A stretch of DNA of 64,000 nucleotides from Flagellimonas abyssi. GTDB taxonomy: Bacteria > Bacteroidota > Bacteroidia > Flavobacteriales > Flavobacteriaceae. Below the pieces are notes generated by a model. It ran no database searches. It saw nothing but the letters and a program-made list of their open reading frames with translations, and had not been told where the DNA came from. Position numbers and translations under genes: made by a program. This document shows positions 38,146 to 46,945 of the stretch, piece after piece; position 1 is the first letter of the stretch; each line of letters begins with the position of its first letter. Location: contig NZ_JAHZSV010000001.1 of NCBI RefSeq assembly GCF_019457905.1, positions 1 to 64,000 of the forward strand, in the 5' to 3' direction.

Positions 38146-38685
38146 TTATTCCAATAAGTTCCACTCTTCTTCAGTTGCTTTGGATTTTTGATATTCCATT
38201 ACCAACAACCAAGCTTTATTGCGTTTTATCAGTAGGGCATCAAAATGTACGAATTGTTTTTGATTGGCGTTACCAGTCCCATTGTTGGATTGGTAAGCAA
38301 AAATTCCTGTTTCATGTGCGGTAGTTTCGTCACCTATTCGCTGTGAAAAACGGAATTCCACACTATTCTGTGTTTTTCCTGTCTTGGTGTCTGTGAAACC
38401 TTGCTTCCAATTTAGTAGCGCCTTTGCAATAGGTACGGATCCTTTGTTTTCACCAGTTGTAAATACAACAACCGCATCTTCATGGTAGGTAGCTTTATAG
38501 CCTTCAAAGTCCCCCTCATTTACAGTTCTCGAAACCTCGGCCCAAAAATTATTTAGTTCTGCTAGTCTTAACGAATCATTTGGAGTTTCAATTTTACCGT
38601 TTGTATCGTTTTTAGGGTTACCCGCATTAGCAATTGCAACACTTAGTGTAAGCATCAAAGTAATAACGATTCCAATGTTTTTCAT
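38146..38685 (-). CDS. Exported DUF4440/SnoaL-like protein
   Basis: A 179-residue protein with a signal peptide (MKNIGIVITLMLTLSVAIANA) followed by a compact NTF2-like fold: FWAEVSRTVNEGDFEGYKATYHEDAVVVFT, then KQFVHFDALLIKRNKAWLLVME. Such domains serve as small-molecule binding or isomerase modules. The substrate is unknown. It lies downstream of the M20 peptidase on the same strand. Confidence 0.75.
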   Translation of the reverse strand: MKNIGIVITLMLTLSVAIANAGNPKNDTNGKIETPNDSLRLAELNNFWAEVSRTVNEGDFEGYKATYHEDAVVVFTTGENKGSVPIAKALLNWKQGFTDTKTGKTQNSVEFRFSQRIGDETTAHETGIFAYQSNNGTGNANQKQFVHFDALLIKRNKAWLLVMEYQKSKATEEEWNLLE

Positions 38686-38699
38686 ATGTAAATTTGATT

Positions 38700-40127
38700 T
38701 TAATCGAACCTTTTGATCAAGTTGTAGGTAAAAACAATCATTTCCTTATAGTTATCTTTCGCAATTTTTTCATCGATCCCATGGAATCTTGTCATACTGT
38801 CCGGACCTATTCGAATAGGGTAGAACCTGTACACATCATCGGATACATCATAAAAGTATCTGGCATCCGTACCGCCACCTATCAGGCCCGGCACCACAAC
38901 GGCTTCGGGAAACACGGAGCGTATGGTTTTTTCAAGGTTTTTGAAGGCATCGGAATCTATTCCGGAAACAGGGGAAGGGTTTGTGGCAAAGCCATTCAGT
39001 TCAACCTCGATTCCATCCCCAACGGTTTTTTTGATATGTTCCTTAACCGATTCAATGGTCTCACCGGGCAATATCCTAAAATTAATAGTGGCTTTGCCCA
39101 CCGTGGGAATCACATTGTCCTTGACCCCGCCTTCTATTATGGTGGGCGACGTAGTGGTATGTGCGTTCAAAGCCTTTAGGACAGGGCCTTTGAAAAGCCA
39201 TGGGTTGGCAAATGCCATTTTTTTGAAAAAGGGCATTTCGGCACCCATATATTCGAATTGATAATCGATGGGCTTTACCAGTTTATAGGGACGCTGATTG
39301 TTCTCTAAATCCACAATGGCCTGGGCCAGCATGCCAAGGGTGTTGTTTTCCGGCGGTGCCGAACTATGGCCCCCGCTGGTTTTTACAATAAGTTGAAATG
39401 AAGCATAGCCTTTTTCCGCCAAATTGACCATAGCGACGGTCTTGTCAAAATCGGGAACCATATTTTCTGCTAAAAACCCACCTTCGTCCAAGGTCATGGC
39501 GGTATGGACGCCTTTATTTTTCAGGTATGCTGCAATAGCCTTTGCGCCGTTTCCACCTCCAAGTTCCTCATCATGTCCAAACGCCAGATAAATGGTTTGC
39601 TTTGGCACAAAGGATTCTTTCAACAACATTTCTACGGATTCCATAAGGGCCATCAAGGAGCTTTTGTCATCCAGAGTGCCCCTACCGATAATGTGGGTGT
39701 CCGTGATAGCCCCTTCGAATGGTCCCGCCTCCCATTCGGATAGGGTGGGTTGGTCCACAGGAACCACATCTTGATGGGAAAGCAATACAATAGGTTTTTG
39801 TGACGGGTCGGAACCTTCCCATTTGTAGAGCAGGCTATAATCGTTTATTTTCTCCAAAACGAGGTTCTGGTGCAGGAGAGGATAGGTTTCTTTTAAGAAC
39901 TGATGAAAGCCGTTGAACGCAGTAGAATCGGGGATGGCATCCTCACTCAAGGAGATGGTTCTGAACTGTATGGCTTTTGATAGATTTTGAAATGCACCTT
40001 CAGGGAAATCCATTGCTTCCAAAGGTTCCGAAGCAACTTGTTTTGATGTAAGGGAAAAGGTGTTGATTGTCAGTACGGCGATAAGAATCACAATGATAGC
40101 CAGAATGGCAAGGAGAATTTTTTTCAT
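38700..40127 (-). CDS. M20-family metallopeptidase (PM20D1-like)
   Basis: A 475-residue zinc peptidase with an N-terminal membrane anchor (KKILLAILAIIVILIAVLTI). The metal ligands are in LLSHQDVVPVD, HIIGRGTLDDKSSL and AFGHDEELGGGNGA (catalytic Glu-Glu). The C-terminal ligand is in GGTDARYF. A dimerisation domain is inserted at ~240-390. The closest group is carboxypeptidase S/PM20D1, acting on N-acyl or dipeptide substrates in the periplasm. Confidence 0.9.
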   Translation of the reverse strand: MKKILLAILAIIVILIAVLTINTFSLTSKQVASEPLEAMDFPEGAFQNLSKAIQFRTISLSEDAIPDSTAFNGFHQFLKETYPLLHQNLVLEKINDYSLLYKWEGSDPSQKPIVLLSHQDVVPVDQPTLSEWEAGPFEGAITDTHIIGRGTLDDKSSLMALMESVEMLLKESFVPKQTIYLAFGHDEELGGGNGAKAIAAYLKNKGVHTAMTLDEGGFLAENMVPDFDKTVAMVNLAEKGYASFQLIVKTSGGHSSAPPENNTLGMLAQAIVDLENNQRPYKLVKPIDYQFEYMGAEMPFFKKMAFANPWLFKGPVLKALNAHTTTSPTIIEGGVKDNVIPTVGKATINFRILPGETIESVKEHIKKTVGDGIEVELNGFATNPSPVSGIDSDAFKNLEKTIRSVFPEAVVVPGLIGGGTDARYFYDVSDDVYRFYPIRIGPDSMTRFHGIDEKIAKDNYKEMIVFTYNLIKRFD

Positions 40128-40338
40128 GGTCGGTTATGGTTGATGCCTCCAAATTAGATAAAAATCGCTAAGCAATCGATAAGAAAAAAATAATTTAATC
40201 TACTGTGATTGATCAAATTGTCAATTAAATCGGTTTAATTGGACGAATGTTCATGGATTACGTTAAACATTACTTAATCTACTGTTTTTAAGTATTTTAA
40301 AATCTATATTTGCGCCGTTTTTAAAAGAAAGTACAGGA

Positions 40339-40749
40339 ATGCAATGTGTGGAGTTGAACCCAATGGGCAATTTTGACCCTTGGGAGCAGGAGAAGATTGA
40401 TGAGTTGCTACATCAAAAAATCAAAGAGTCGTTAACGGACCAATTGGTATTCGAGAACGAGAGCGTTAAACTTTGGGACCTCAGACTTTTACCCGGCGAA
40501 AGGCTTGATTTTAGAAGGCACAATACCAATTATGGATGGGTGTGCACCACCGGAGGCCTTGTAATCACGCGTTATGGAAATGGTAAAATTGACATGATCA
40601 AACTGAATCAGGGAGATGCCGATTACTTCGAAAATAGAGGAAAAAATTACATCAATGATCTAGAGAACATCGGCGAGTACGCCATTGTCATCAATATCCT
40701 TGAATACAAGACTGTGGAAAAAAAGAGCAACATGCACTTTTCAAATTAA
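40339..40749 (+). CDS. Cupin-like protein, function unknown
   Basis: A 136-residue cytoplasmic protein with a double-stranded beta-helix pattern: SVKLWDLRLLPGERLDF, NTNYGWVCTTGGLVITRYGNG, then GDADYFENRG and YAIVINILEY. The usual histidine metal cluster is incomplete (one His in RRHNTNYGW), so an enzymatic role is uncertain. A perfect TAnnTTTG element (TATATTTG, 40305-40312) lies 26 bp upstream of the ATG. Its stop codon overlaps that of the convergent next gene. Confidence 0.7.
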   Translation: MQCVELNPMGNFDPWEQEKIDELLHQKIKESLTDQLVFENESVKLWDLRLLPGERLDFRRHNTNYGWVCTTGGLVITRYGNGKIDMIKLNQGDADYFENRGKNYINDLENIGEYAIVINILEYKTVEKKSNMHFSN

Positions 40750-41189
40750 ATCGCCTTGATATTTGCCTTAAGTCCGGATATGATGCCTAAAATATTCTCT
40801 ACCGTCTCTTCCAAATAATATTTAACCGCAAGATGAGGAATTCTAACGGTGGTAAAACCGTTTTTAAAGGAGTGCATTGCATCCTCTAGGTCGTTTATGG
40901 CCTGCTCATGCGTGATCATATTGTAATTCCTGTCGATTTCAATATTTAATTTGACCCTGGAAATGGCAATATCCACTGATTTTTTACCATCCCACCATTC
41001 CAACATGGGGTGAACACCGGCATCTTTTAGGGCGTAAAATAAATGGACCGCATCAATTGGGGTATCATTGTCTAGAATCACCTTTTTGATAAGTCGTGTA
41101 TGTCGTTCGCAAAGCGCTACACCTAAAGCTTCTTTTGAGGCCTTAAACTGTTGGGGGCTAATATCTTTGCCGCAATCCTTACATTTCAT
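40746..41189 (-). CDS. Zinc-finger protein with possible PD-(D/E)xK nuclease-like core
   Basis: A 147-residue protein. The N-terminus has a C-x2-C ... C-x2-H finger (Cys3, Cys6, Cys27, His30). The C-terminal part resembles DUF559/Vsr-type small nuclease folds: GVHPMLEWWDGKKSVDIAI (Asp73), KLNIEIDRNYN (Glu84, Asp86), then QAINDLEDAMHSFKNGFTTVRIP. The final His of the usual EIDG..H motif is not seen, so activity may be lost. No partner gene suggests a restriction system. The family assignment is inferred from motif spacing only. Confidence 0.6.
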   Translation of the reverse strand: MKCKDCGKDISPQQFKASKEALGVALCERHTRLIKKVILDNDTPIDAVHLFYALKDAGVHPMLEWWDGKKSVDIAISRVKLNIEIDRNYNMITHEQAINDLEDAMHSFKNGFTTVRIPHLAVKYYLEETVENILGIISGLKANIKAI

Positions 41190-41367
41190 TAGTTTTAGTC
41201 AAGTTTATGTCAAAGTATGATTTGGGATTATTATAACTTTGAGATTTTTGAAATAGTATAAAAATTCGACGTACGGCACCCCACTTTTATACGAATTGCC
41301 TTTTTTTGGATGAAATGCATTTTTTGTTAAGATATCTTTTAAATTCATCGTTTTAAATATAGTGCCC

Positions 41368-42564
41368 ATGTTCAATAAAATAGGTCCGGGAGTGTTGGTA
41401 GCTGCAGCATTCGTGGGTCCTGGAACCATTACGATGTGTACCTTGGCGGGAACAAACTTTGGATACGCCCTGCTGTGGGCCTTGCTCGTATCTGTATTGG
41501 CGACCATCGTATTGCAGGGCATGGCGGGCAGAATCGGCTTAGTGACCCAAAGCGGTCTTGTGGATGTCGTTAGGACAGAACTTAAGACCCGGTGGGTCAA
41601 AAATTTTGTGATTGCCATTGTTTTGGGTGCTATTTTGGTGGGCAACGCAGCCTACGAAGCCGGTAATATTGGAGGTGCAACTTTGGGACTTGAACAATTG
41701 TTGCCCCAACCGGAACTGAGACCCTTTTTGCCGACCATTATCGGGAGCATCATATTTCTATTGCTATGGTTCAGTAGCTACAAGATTTTGGAAAAGATAT
41801 TCGTTGGACTTGTTGGTGTTATGGGGGTCAGTTTTGTGATTTGTGCCGTTATGGTTCAACCATCGATTTCTGAAATATTCAAAGGAATGTTCATTCCAAG
41901 GTTGCCTGAAAATGGATTGCTTACGGTCGTTGCCCTAGTGGGAACTACGGTGGTGCCTTATAACCTTTTCTTGCATGCTTCATTGGTCAAGGAAAAATGG
42001 AATTCCAAAACCGATCTAAAAGCAGTGCAATGGGACACCATTGTTTCCATTGGATTGGGAGGGTTGGTATCCATGGCCATACTGATCACAGCTTCGGCAG
42101 CGCCAATATCAGAAATCAACAATGCATTGGATATGGCCAAGGCCTTGGAGCCTCTTTTTGGAAAAATGGCGTTTTTGTTCATGGCCATCGGGCTTTTGGC
42201 GGCAGGAATCACATCGGCCATTACCGCTCCTTTGGCCGCAGCCTATGTGGCCAGTAGTTGCTTTGGATGGGAAGGTGGCATGCAGAATAAAAAGTTTAAA
42301 ATGGTATGGGCCATTGTGCTTTTGTGCGGCGTCCTATTTCTTTCCTTTGATATTAAACCCATCGAGGTCATCCAGTTTGCCCAAGTCGCCAATGGCATTT
42401 TGCTCCCCGTAATGGCCTTGTTGCTTTTATGGGTGGTAAATAAGAAATCCGTAATGGGCGAAAACAAAAATTCCCTGGTCCAGAATGCATTTGGTGCGGC
42501 CATTGTGCTGTTCACGATATTTTTGGGCGCAAAAAGTATTTTTAAAGTAATCGGACTGTTTTAG
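41368..42564 (+). CDS. Nramp-like transporter of the 5-oxoprolinase operon (non-metal type)
   Basis: A 398-residue, roughly 11-helix protein with the Nramp fold (FNKIGPGVLVAAAFVGPGT; FGYALLWALLVSVLATIVLQ). The metal-coordinating motif DPGN of helix 1 is G17-P18-G19-T20. In helix 6 the MPHN motif is V196-P197-Y198-N199. Thus the Asp, Asn and Met that bind Mn/Fe are absent. The gene is followed directly by pxpA. B. subtilis has an Nramp homologue (ycsG) at its pxp locus, so uptake of 5-oxoproline or a related acid is the best guess. A GTG at 41362 is an alternative start. Confidence 0.85.
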   Translation: MFNKIGPGVLVAAAFVGPGTITMCTLAGTNFGYALLWALLVSVLATIVLQGMAGRIGLVTQSGLVDVVRTELKTRWVKNFVIAIVLGAILVGNAAYEAGNIGGATLGLEQLLPQPELRPFLPTIIGSIIFLLLWFSSYKILEKIFVGLVGVMGVSFVICAVMVQPSISEIFKGMFIPRLPENGLLTVVALVGTTVVPYNLFLHASLVKEKWNSKTDLKAVQWDTIVSIGLGGLVSMAILITASAAPISEINNALDMAKALEPLFGKMAFLFMAIGLLAAGITSAITAPLAAAYVASSCFGWEGGMQNKKFKMVWAIVLLCGVLFLSFDIKPIEVIQFAQVANGILLPVMALLLLWVVNKKSVMGENKNSLVQNAFGAAIVLFTIFLGAKSIFKVIGLF

Positions 42565-43308
42565 ATGCATAAATTCACTATTGATATTAATTGTGATGTA
42601 GGTGAGGGTGTGGACAATGAGGCTAATATTTTCCCGTTTATAAGTTCTTGCAATATTGCTTGTGGAGGCCACGCTGGTGACAAGGAAACCATGTTGGGAG
42701 TAGCTTCACTGGCCAAAAAGCATCAACTTAAAGTGGGCGCGCACCCATCATACCCCGATAAAGCCAATTTTGGCAGGGAAGTGATGGATATTTCCAACCA
42801 AGATCTAATACATAGTATTAGGCAGCAATTGTCGGTTTTTGATGAAGTATTGAAAAAGACGGAAGTCAGCCTGCATCACATCAAAGCCCACGGAGCATTG
42901 TATAATCAGACTGCAATGAACGATAATTTGGCCAAAGTATATTTGGACGCCATTGCCGATTATAAAGAAAAGACCATTCTTTATGTTCCTTTTGATTCCA
43001 TAATAGCAAGAATGGCAGAAGAGCGTGGATTTAAAATTTGGTTTGAAGCCTTTGCGGACCGAAATTACAATTCCGACCTTTCACTGGTCTCCAGAAAAGA
43101 TAAAAATGCGCTAATTGAAGACCCGGAAGCGGTATTGGAACATATTTTGCCCATCATCAAAAAGGGAGAAGTGTTATCGGTGCAAGGCCAATCCTTAAAT
43201 ATTCAGGCGGACACCCTTTGCATACACGGCGATACAGTTTCTGCCTTAAAAATATTAATGTATCTTTCTAAACAATTACCCCAAAACCAGGTGCGGATAC
43301 AAAAATGA
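42565..43308 (+). CDS. pxpA: 5-oxoprolinase subunit A (LamB/YcsF family)
   Basis: A 247-residue subunit of the ATP-dependent 5-oxoprolinase PxpABC, which opens 5-oxoproline to glutamate. Signature segments are DINCDVGEGVDNE, SCNIACGGHAGDKETM, KVGAHPSYPDKANFGRE, HHIKAHGALYNQ and CIHGDTVSALKI. It begins immediately after the transporter stop and overlaps pxpB by 4 bp, so the four genes form one operon. Confidence 0.95.
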   Translation: MHKFTIDINCDVGEGVDNEANIFPFISSCNIACGGHAGDKETMLGVASLAKKHQLKVGAHPSYPDKANFGREVMDISNQDLIHSIRQQLSVFDEVLKKTEVSLHHIKAHGALYNQTAMNDNLAKVYLDAIADYKEKTILYVPFDSIIARMAEERGFKIWFEAFADRNYNSDLSLVSRKDKNALIEDPEAVLEHILPIIKKGEVLSVQGQSLNIQADTLCIHGDTVSALKILMYLSKQLPQNQVRIQK

Positions 43309-44039
43309 AAAGTTACCCCATTAGCATTAAGCCTTTCGGAGAACGAGCCGTTTTAGTAGAATGGCCCGAAAAGGTGAGTGAATCCATTTTAGCGGACATC
43401 CTCGATTTTATGGATGCTTTCAAAGAACTGGAAATTCCAGATTGGGAAATGTCCGTGGCCTATAATTCCTTGACCATGGTCTATAACCAAGACCATATTG
43501 ATTTTGAGGAGACCAAAAACATGATTCTGGAGTGCCACGAAAAGCAGGCCAAATCCAAAACAGAGCGCATACAACATTTATGGACATTACCCGTGTGCTA
43601 TGACCTCGAATTCGGAATGGACATTGAAGAGGCCTCCAAAACATTAGGTTTATCGGTCAAAGAACTTATTGAGCAGCACACATCGCACCAATATGTGGTG
43701 TACGGCATCGGGTTTTTGCCCGGATTTATGTACTTGGGCGGACTTCCATCAACTTTGGAAATTCCACGCAGGGCAGAACCACGATTAAAAGTGCAGAAAG
43801 GTTCCGTAGGCTTGGCCAGTAAGCAAACCGGCATTTATCCGCAGGATTCTCCCGGGGGATGGAACATTATCGGGAATTGCCCCGTTGATTTATTCAACCC
43901 GATGAAGGACGACCCTTGTTTTGTAAAAGTAGGGGATAAGATACAGTTTGAGCGCATCTCCAAAGCAGAGTATAAACTCCATAAGATTGAAGGCGAAGTA
44001 GGTATTTACGAACCCGAAAAAGTTGTACTGAATGCTTAA
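43305..44039 (+). CDS. pxpB: 5-oxoprolinase subunit B (KipI family)
   Basis: A 244-residue subunit of PxpABC. Family motifs are ISIKPFGERAVLVEW, the loop GIGFLPGFMYLGGLP, PRRAEPRLKVQKGSVGLA and QTGIYPQDSPGGWNIIG. In B. subtilis the homologue KipI was first described as a kinase inhibitor; here the intact pxpABC set supports the metabolic role. It overlaps pxpA by 4 bp and pxpC by 8 bp. Confidence 0.95.
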   Translation: MKSYPISIKPFGERAVLVEWPEKVSESILADILDFMDAFKELEIPDWEMSVAYNSLTMVYNQDHIDFEETKNMILECHEKQAKSKTERIQHLWTLPVCYDLEFGMDIEEASKTLGLSVKELIEQHTSHQYVVYGIGFLPGFMYLGGLPSTLEIPRRAEPRLKVQKGSVGLASKQTGIYPQDSPGGWNIIGNCPVDLFNPMKDDPCFVKVGDKIQFERISKAEYKLHKIEGEVGIYEPEKVVLNA

Positions 44040-44871
44040 AGTTTTAAAACCCGGACTTTATACGACCGTTCAGGATTTAGGAAGGTACGGTCACAGAGAT
44101 ATTGGAGTGCCGATTGCAGGAGCCATGGATGTGGAATCGGTAAAGAAAGCCAATCTGCTATTGGAAAATGATGAAAATGATGCGGTTCTTGAAATAACCA
44201 TGACCGGGCCAACCCTCCAATTTGATACGGACACATATATAAGTTTGTCCGGAGCCCATATTGTGGCCACTTTGAACAATGAGCCGATAGATAATTACTC
44301 AGTCATCAAAATTGGAAAGGGAGATATTTTGTCCTACGGCCGATTGGAATTAGGTTTTAGAGGATATATCGCTATAAAGGGCGGTTTTCAGACCAAAAAG
44401 GTGCTCGATAGTCGCTCACAGTTTTATCCTGTTACAAAATCGGCACGACTTAAAGATGGTGATGAGGTGCCATACAGCGAAACCAAGAACTATGAACCAA
44501 AAATCTCAGAGGTGAAAATTGAAGAACATTTCGAAAATAATATTTTAAAGGTCTATAAAGGGCCTGAGTTTTCTCTTTTATCCGATGGCCAGCTTACAGA
44601 GATTTTTGCCAAACCGTATACCGTTTCCAAAGAAAACAACCGAATGGCCTATCAGCTCTCCGAATTGATTACCGGACATTCCCATTCCATGCTGACCTCT
44701 GGAACCTTGCCGGGAACTATACAATTGACACCAGCAGGCCGAATGATCATTTTAATGAAGGATGGCCAGACCACAGGAGGGTATCCCCGTATACTTCAAT
44801 TGAGCGAGGAATCCATATCTATATTGGCCCAGAAAAAGTATGGGGATGAGTTGAAGTTTAAACTGGTTTGA
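44032..44871 (+). CDS. pxpC: 5-oxoprolinase subunit C (KipA/biotin-dependent carboxyltransferase-like)
   Basis: A 279-residue subunit with the family start KPGLYTTVQDLGRYGHRDIG and PIAGAMD, the middle block FRGYIAIKGGFQTKKVLDSRS, and GQTTGGYPRILQLS near the end. The protein is a little shorter than the E. coli form (~310) but all conserved blocks are present. It is the last gene of the transporter-pxpABC operon; the ilv leader begins 56 bp later. Confidence 0.94.
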   Translation: MLKVLKPGLYTTVQDLGRYGHRDIGVPIAGAMDVESVKKANLLLENDENDAVLEITMTGPTLQFDTDTYISLSGAHIVATLNNEPIDNYSVIKIGKGDILSYGRLELGFRGYIAIKGGFQTKKVLDSRSQFYPVTKSARLKDGDEVPYSETKNYEPKISEVKIEEHFENNILKVYKGPEFSLLSDGQLTEIFAKPYTVSKENNRMAYQLSELITGHSHSMLTSGTLPGTIQLTPAGRMIILMKDGQTTGGYPRILQLSEESISILAQKKYGDELKFKLV

Positions 44872-44927
44872 GAAACATATTCTAATTCTTGATTCTAAAT
44901 TCATAATATTTTTCGTACCATTACAAT

Positions 44928-44984
44928 ATGAAAAGAAATAAACAAGTCATTGTCGAGGTCGTGATTATTCCAGAAATGGAGTGA
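44928..44984 (+). CDS. Candidate ilv leader peptide (18 residues, Val/Ile-rich)
   Basis: ATG AAA at 44928 opens a frame ending in TGA at 44982-44984, encoding MKRNKQVIVEVVIIPEME. Residues 7-14 contain four Val and three Ile codons out of eight. It is located between pxpC and ilvD, just ahead of a strong terminator, as expected for an attenuation leader sensing charged tRNA-Val and tRNA-Ile. There is no homology evidence; the call rests on codon content, position and the RNA folds downstream. Confidence 0.75.
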   Translation: MKRNKQVIVEVVIIPEME

Positions 44985-45019
44985 TACGGACTTGCAATTG
45001 ACTTAAAAAGGCCTGTATC
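44983..45019 (+). promoter_or_regulatory. Candidate antiterminator of the ilv attenuator
   Basis: GATACGGACTT (44983-44993), which overlaps the leader stop codon, can pair with AAGGCCTGTATC (45008-45019), the 5' arm of the terminator: ten base pairs with one bulged T and one A-G mismatch, closing a 14-nt loop. A ribosome stalled on the Val/Ile codons (44946-44969) would leave it free. One that reaches the stop codon would cover it and let the terminator form. Confidence 0.65.
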
Positions 45020-45041
45020 CCACACGATACAGGCCTTTTTT
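45005..45041 (+). terminator. ilv attenuator terminator
   Basis: Perfect 15-bp inverted repeat (AAAAAGGCCTGTATC at 45005-45019, complement at 45026-45040) with a 6-nt loop, ending in six Ts. It lies 20 bp after the leader stop codon and about 190 bp upstream of ilvD. Confidence 0.9.
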
Positions 45042-45175
45042 ATTACAATAAAATTAATTGAATATTGGAATTTTAATCAATCTAAAAAACTGAAATACAG
45101 TAAATTATGTTTATTATGTTTCCAGTGGATTTAAACAGCGAACAACTGTTAAAAATCTAGGGTATTTTAAACATA

Positions 45176-45183
45176 TATCTTTG
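45176..45183 (+). promoter_or_regulatory. Possible second ilv promoter (-7 element) downstream of the attenuator
   Basis: TATCTTTG matches the Bacteroidota -7 consensus TAnnTTTG and lies 49 bp before the ilvD ATG. No clear TTG is seen 19-22 bp upstream. If used, it would give attenuator-independent basal transcription. Confidence 0.35.
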
Positions 45184-45232
45184 AATTACGGTATAAATTC
45201 AGAAGAATACTGTATTTGAATGAAATTTGATA

Positions 45233-46909
45233 ATGGAATTGAACAAGTTTAGCAAAAAAGTAACACAGGACCCCACGCTGCCTGCCGCCCAGGCCATGTT
45301 GCACGCGATTGGGCTCACAGACGAAGATTTACAAAAACCCCTAATCGGAATAGCGAGTACGGGCTACGAGGGAAACCCCTGCAACATGCACTTAAATGAT
45401 TTGGCCCTCGAAGTGAAAAAAGGAGTGGAGTCTTCCAATTTGGTCGGCCTTATTTTCAACACCATTGGGGTCAGCGATGGAATCTCCAACGGAACACCAG
45501 GAATGCGATATTCCTTGCCTTCAAGGGATATTATTGCAGATTCCATTGAAACCGTGATCCAAGCGATGAGCTACGATGGGTTGGTCACTGTGGTAGGATG
45601 CGATAAAAATATGCCCGGTGCCCTAATGGCGCAACTGCGATTGAACCGTCCGTCCATTTTGGTATATGGCGGAACCATTGCGCCAGGTTGCCATAACAAT
45701 AAAAAACTCGATATCATCTCCGCTTTTGAGGCTTACGGACAAAAAGTTGCTGGAGCGATAGATGAAAAAGAATATAAGGAAGTCATTCACAAAGCGTGTC
45801 CGGGAGCCGGCGCCTGCGGGGGTATGTACACTGCAAACACTATGGCATCTGCCATTGAGGCCATGGGAATGTCCATGCCGTTCAACTCGTCCATTCCGGC
45901 GGTTAACGATAAAAAACAAGCAGATTGTGAAGCATCGGGAGCGGCACTGTATCATTTATTGAAAGAAGATATTAAACCAAGAGACATTGTTACCAAAAAA
46001 GCATTGGAAAATGCCTTTAGGTTGGTGACCGTGCTTGGTGGCTCTACCAATGCGGTGCTTCACTTTATGGCCATTGCGCACGCTGCTGAAGTGGACTTTA
46101 CCTTGGAGGACATCACAAGAATCAGTGAGTCGACGCCATTGTTGGCCGATTTAAAACCAAGTGGAAAATATTTGATGGAAGACCTACACAAGGTGGGAGG
46201 GGTTCCTGCGGTATTGAAATATATGTTGAAGGAAGGTATGCTTCACGGTGATTGTATGACGGTCACTGGAAAAACCTTGGCGGAAAACCTATTGGATGCA
46301 CCGGATTTACAAGAAGGGCAGGATATCATAAGAAAAAAGGAGCAACCTATTAAGGAGACGGGACATATTCGTATATTATATGGAAACCTAGCTTCCGAAG
46401 GTGCCGTGGCCAAAATCACAGGGAAAGAAGGACTGGAATTCACAGGAACTGCCCGTGTTTTTGACAGCGAAACAGCGGTGAACGAAGGCATCCACACAGG
46501 CAAGGTCCAAAAAGGGGATGTGGTGGTCATCCGTTACGAGGGGCCAAAAGGAGCTCCGGGAATGCCCGAAATGTTGAAGCCTACCTCCGCCATTATGGGC
46601 GCAGGCCTTGGAAAGGATGTGGCCCTGATTACCGATGGAAGGTTCTCCGGTGGTTCCCACGGATTTGTTGTGGGTCACGTTTCCCCCGAAGCACAAGTAG
46701 GTGGGGGCATCGCCTTGGTAAAAAATGGCGATGAAATCACCATTGATGCGGTAAACAATACCATCAATATTAATATTTCGGACGAAGAGTTCGAACAACG
46801 AAGAAAAGAATGGAAGCAACCTGAACTTAAAATAAAGTCGGGAAGCTTGTACAAATACGCCAAAACGGTATCATCTGCAGCAAAAGGCTGTGTTACCGAT
46901 TTGTTTTAA
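45233..46909 (+). CDS. ilvD: Dihydroxy-acid dehydratase
   Basis: A 558-residue Fe-S dehydratase making 2-keto acids from dihydroxy acids in valine and isoleucine synthesis. The three cluster cysteines are Cys50 (GNPCNMH), Cys123 (VGCDKNMPG) and Cys195 (GAGACGGMY). The C-terminal swivel domain contains [15 protein letters not shown] and [15 protein letters not shown] chose ATG 45233; a TTG at 45227 would add two residues. It is the first structural gene of ilvDB-MTase-ilvNCA behind the candidate attenuator. Confidence 0.97.
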   Translation: MELNKFSKKVTQDPTLPAAQAMLHAIGLTDEDLQKPLIGIASTGYEGNPCNMHLNDLALEVKKGVESSNLVGLIFNTIGVSDGISNGTPGMRYSLPSRDIIADSIETVIQAMSYDGLVTVVGCDKNMPGALMAQLRLNRPSILVYGGTIAPGCHNNKKLDIISAFEAYGQKVAGAIDEKEYKEVIHKACPGAGACGGMYTANTMASAIEAMGMSMPFNSSIPAVNDKKQADCEASGAALYHLLKEDIKPRDIVTKKALENAFRLVTVLGGSTNAVLHFMAIAHAAEVDFTLEDITRISESTPLLADLKPSGKYLMEDLHKVGGVPAVLKYMLKEGMLHGDCMTVTGKTLAENLLDAPDLQEGQDIIRKKEQPIKETGHIRILYGNLASEGAVAKITGKEGLEFTGTARVFDSETAVNEGIHTGKVQKGDVVVIRYEGPKGAPGMPEMLKPTSAIMGAGLGKDVALITDGRFSGGSHGFVVGHVSPEAQVGGGIALVKNGDEITIDAVNNTININISDEEFEQRRKEWKQPELKIKSGSLYKYAKTVSSAAKGCVTDLF

Positions 46910-46945
46910 CAATTATGATAGGGGTATCTCCCTAAATACAGGCTT

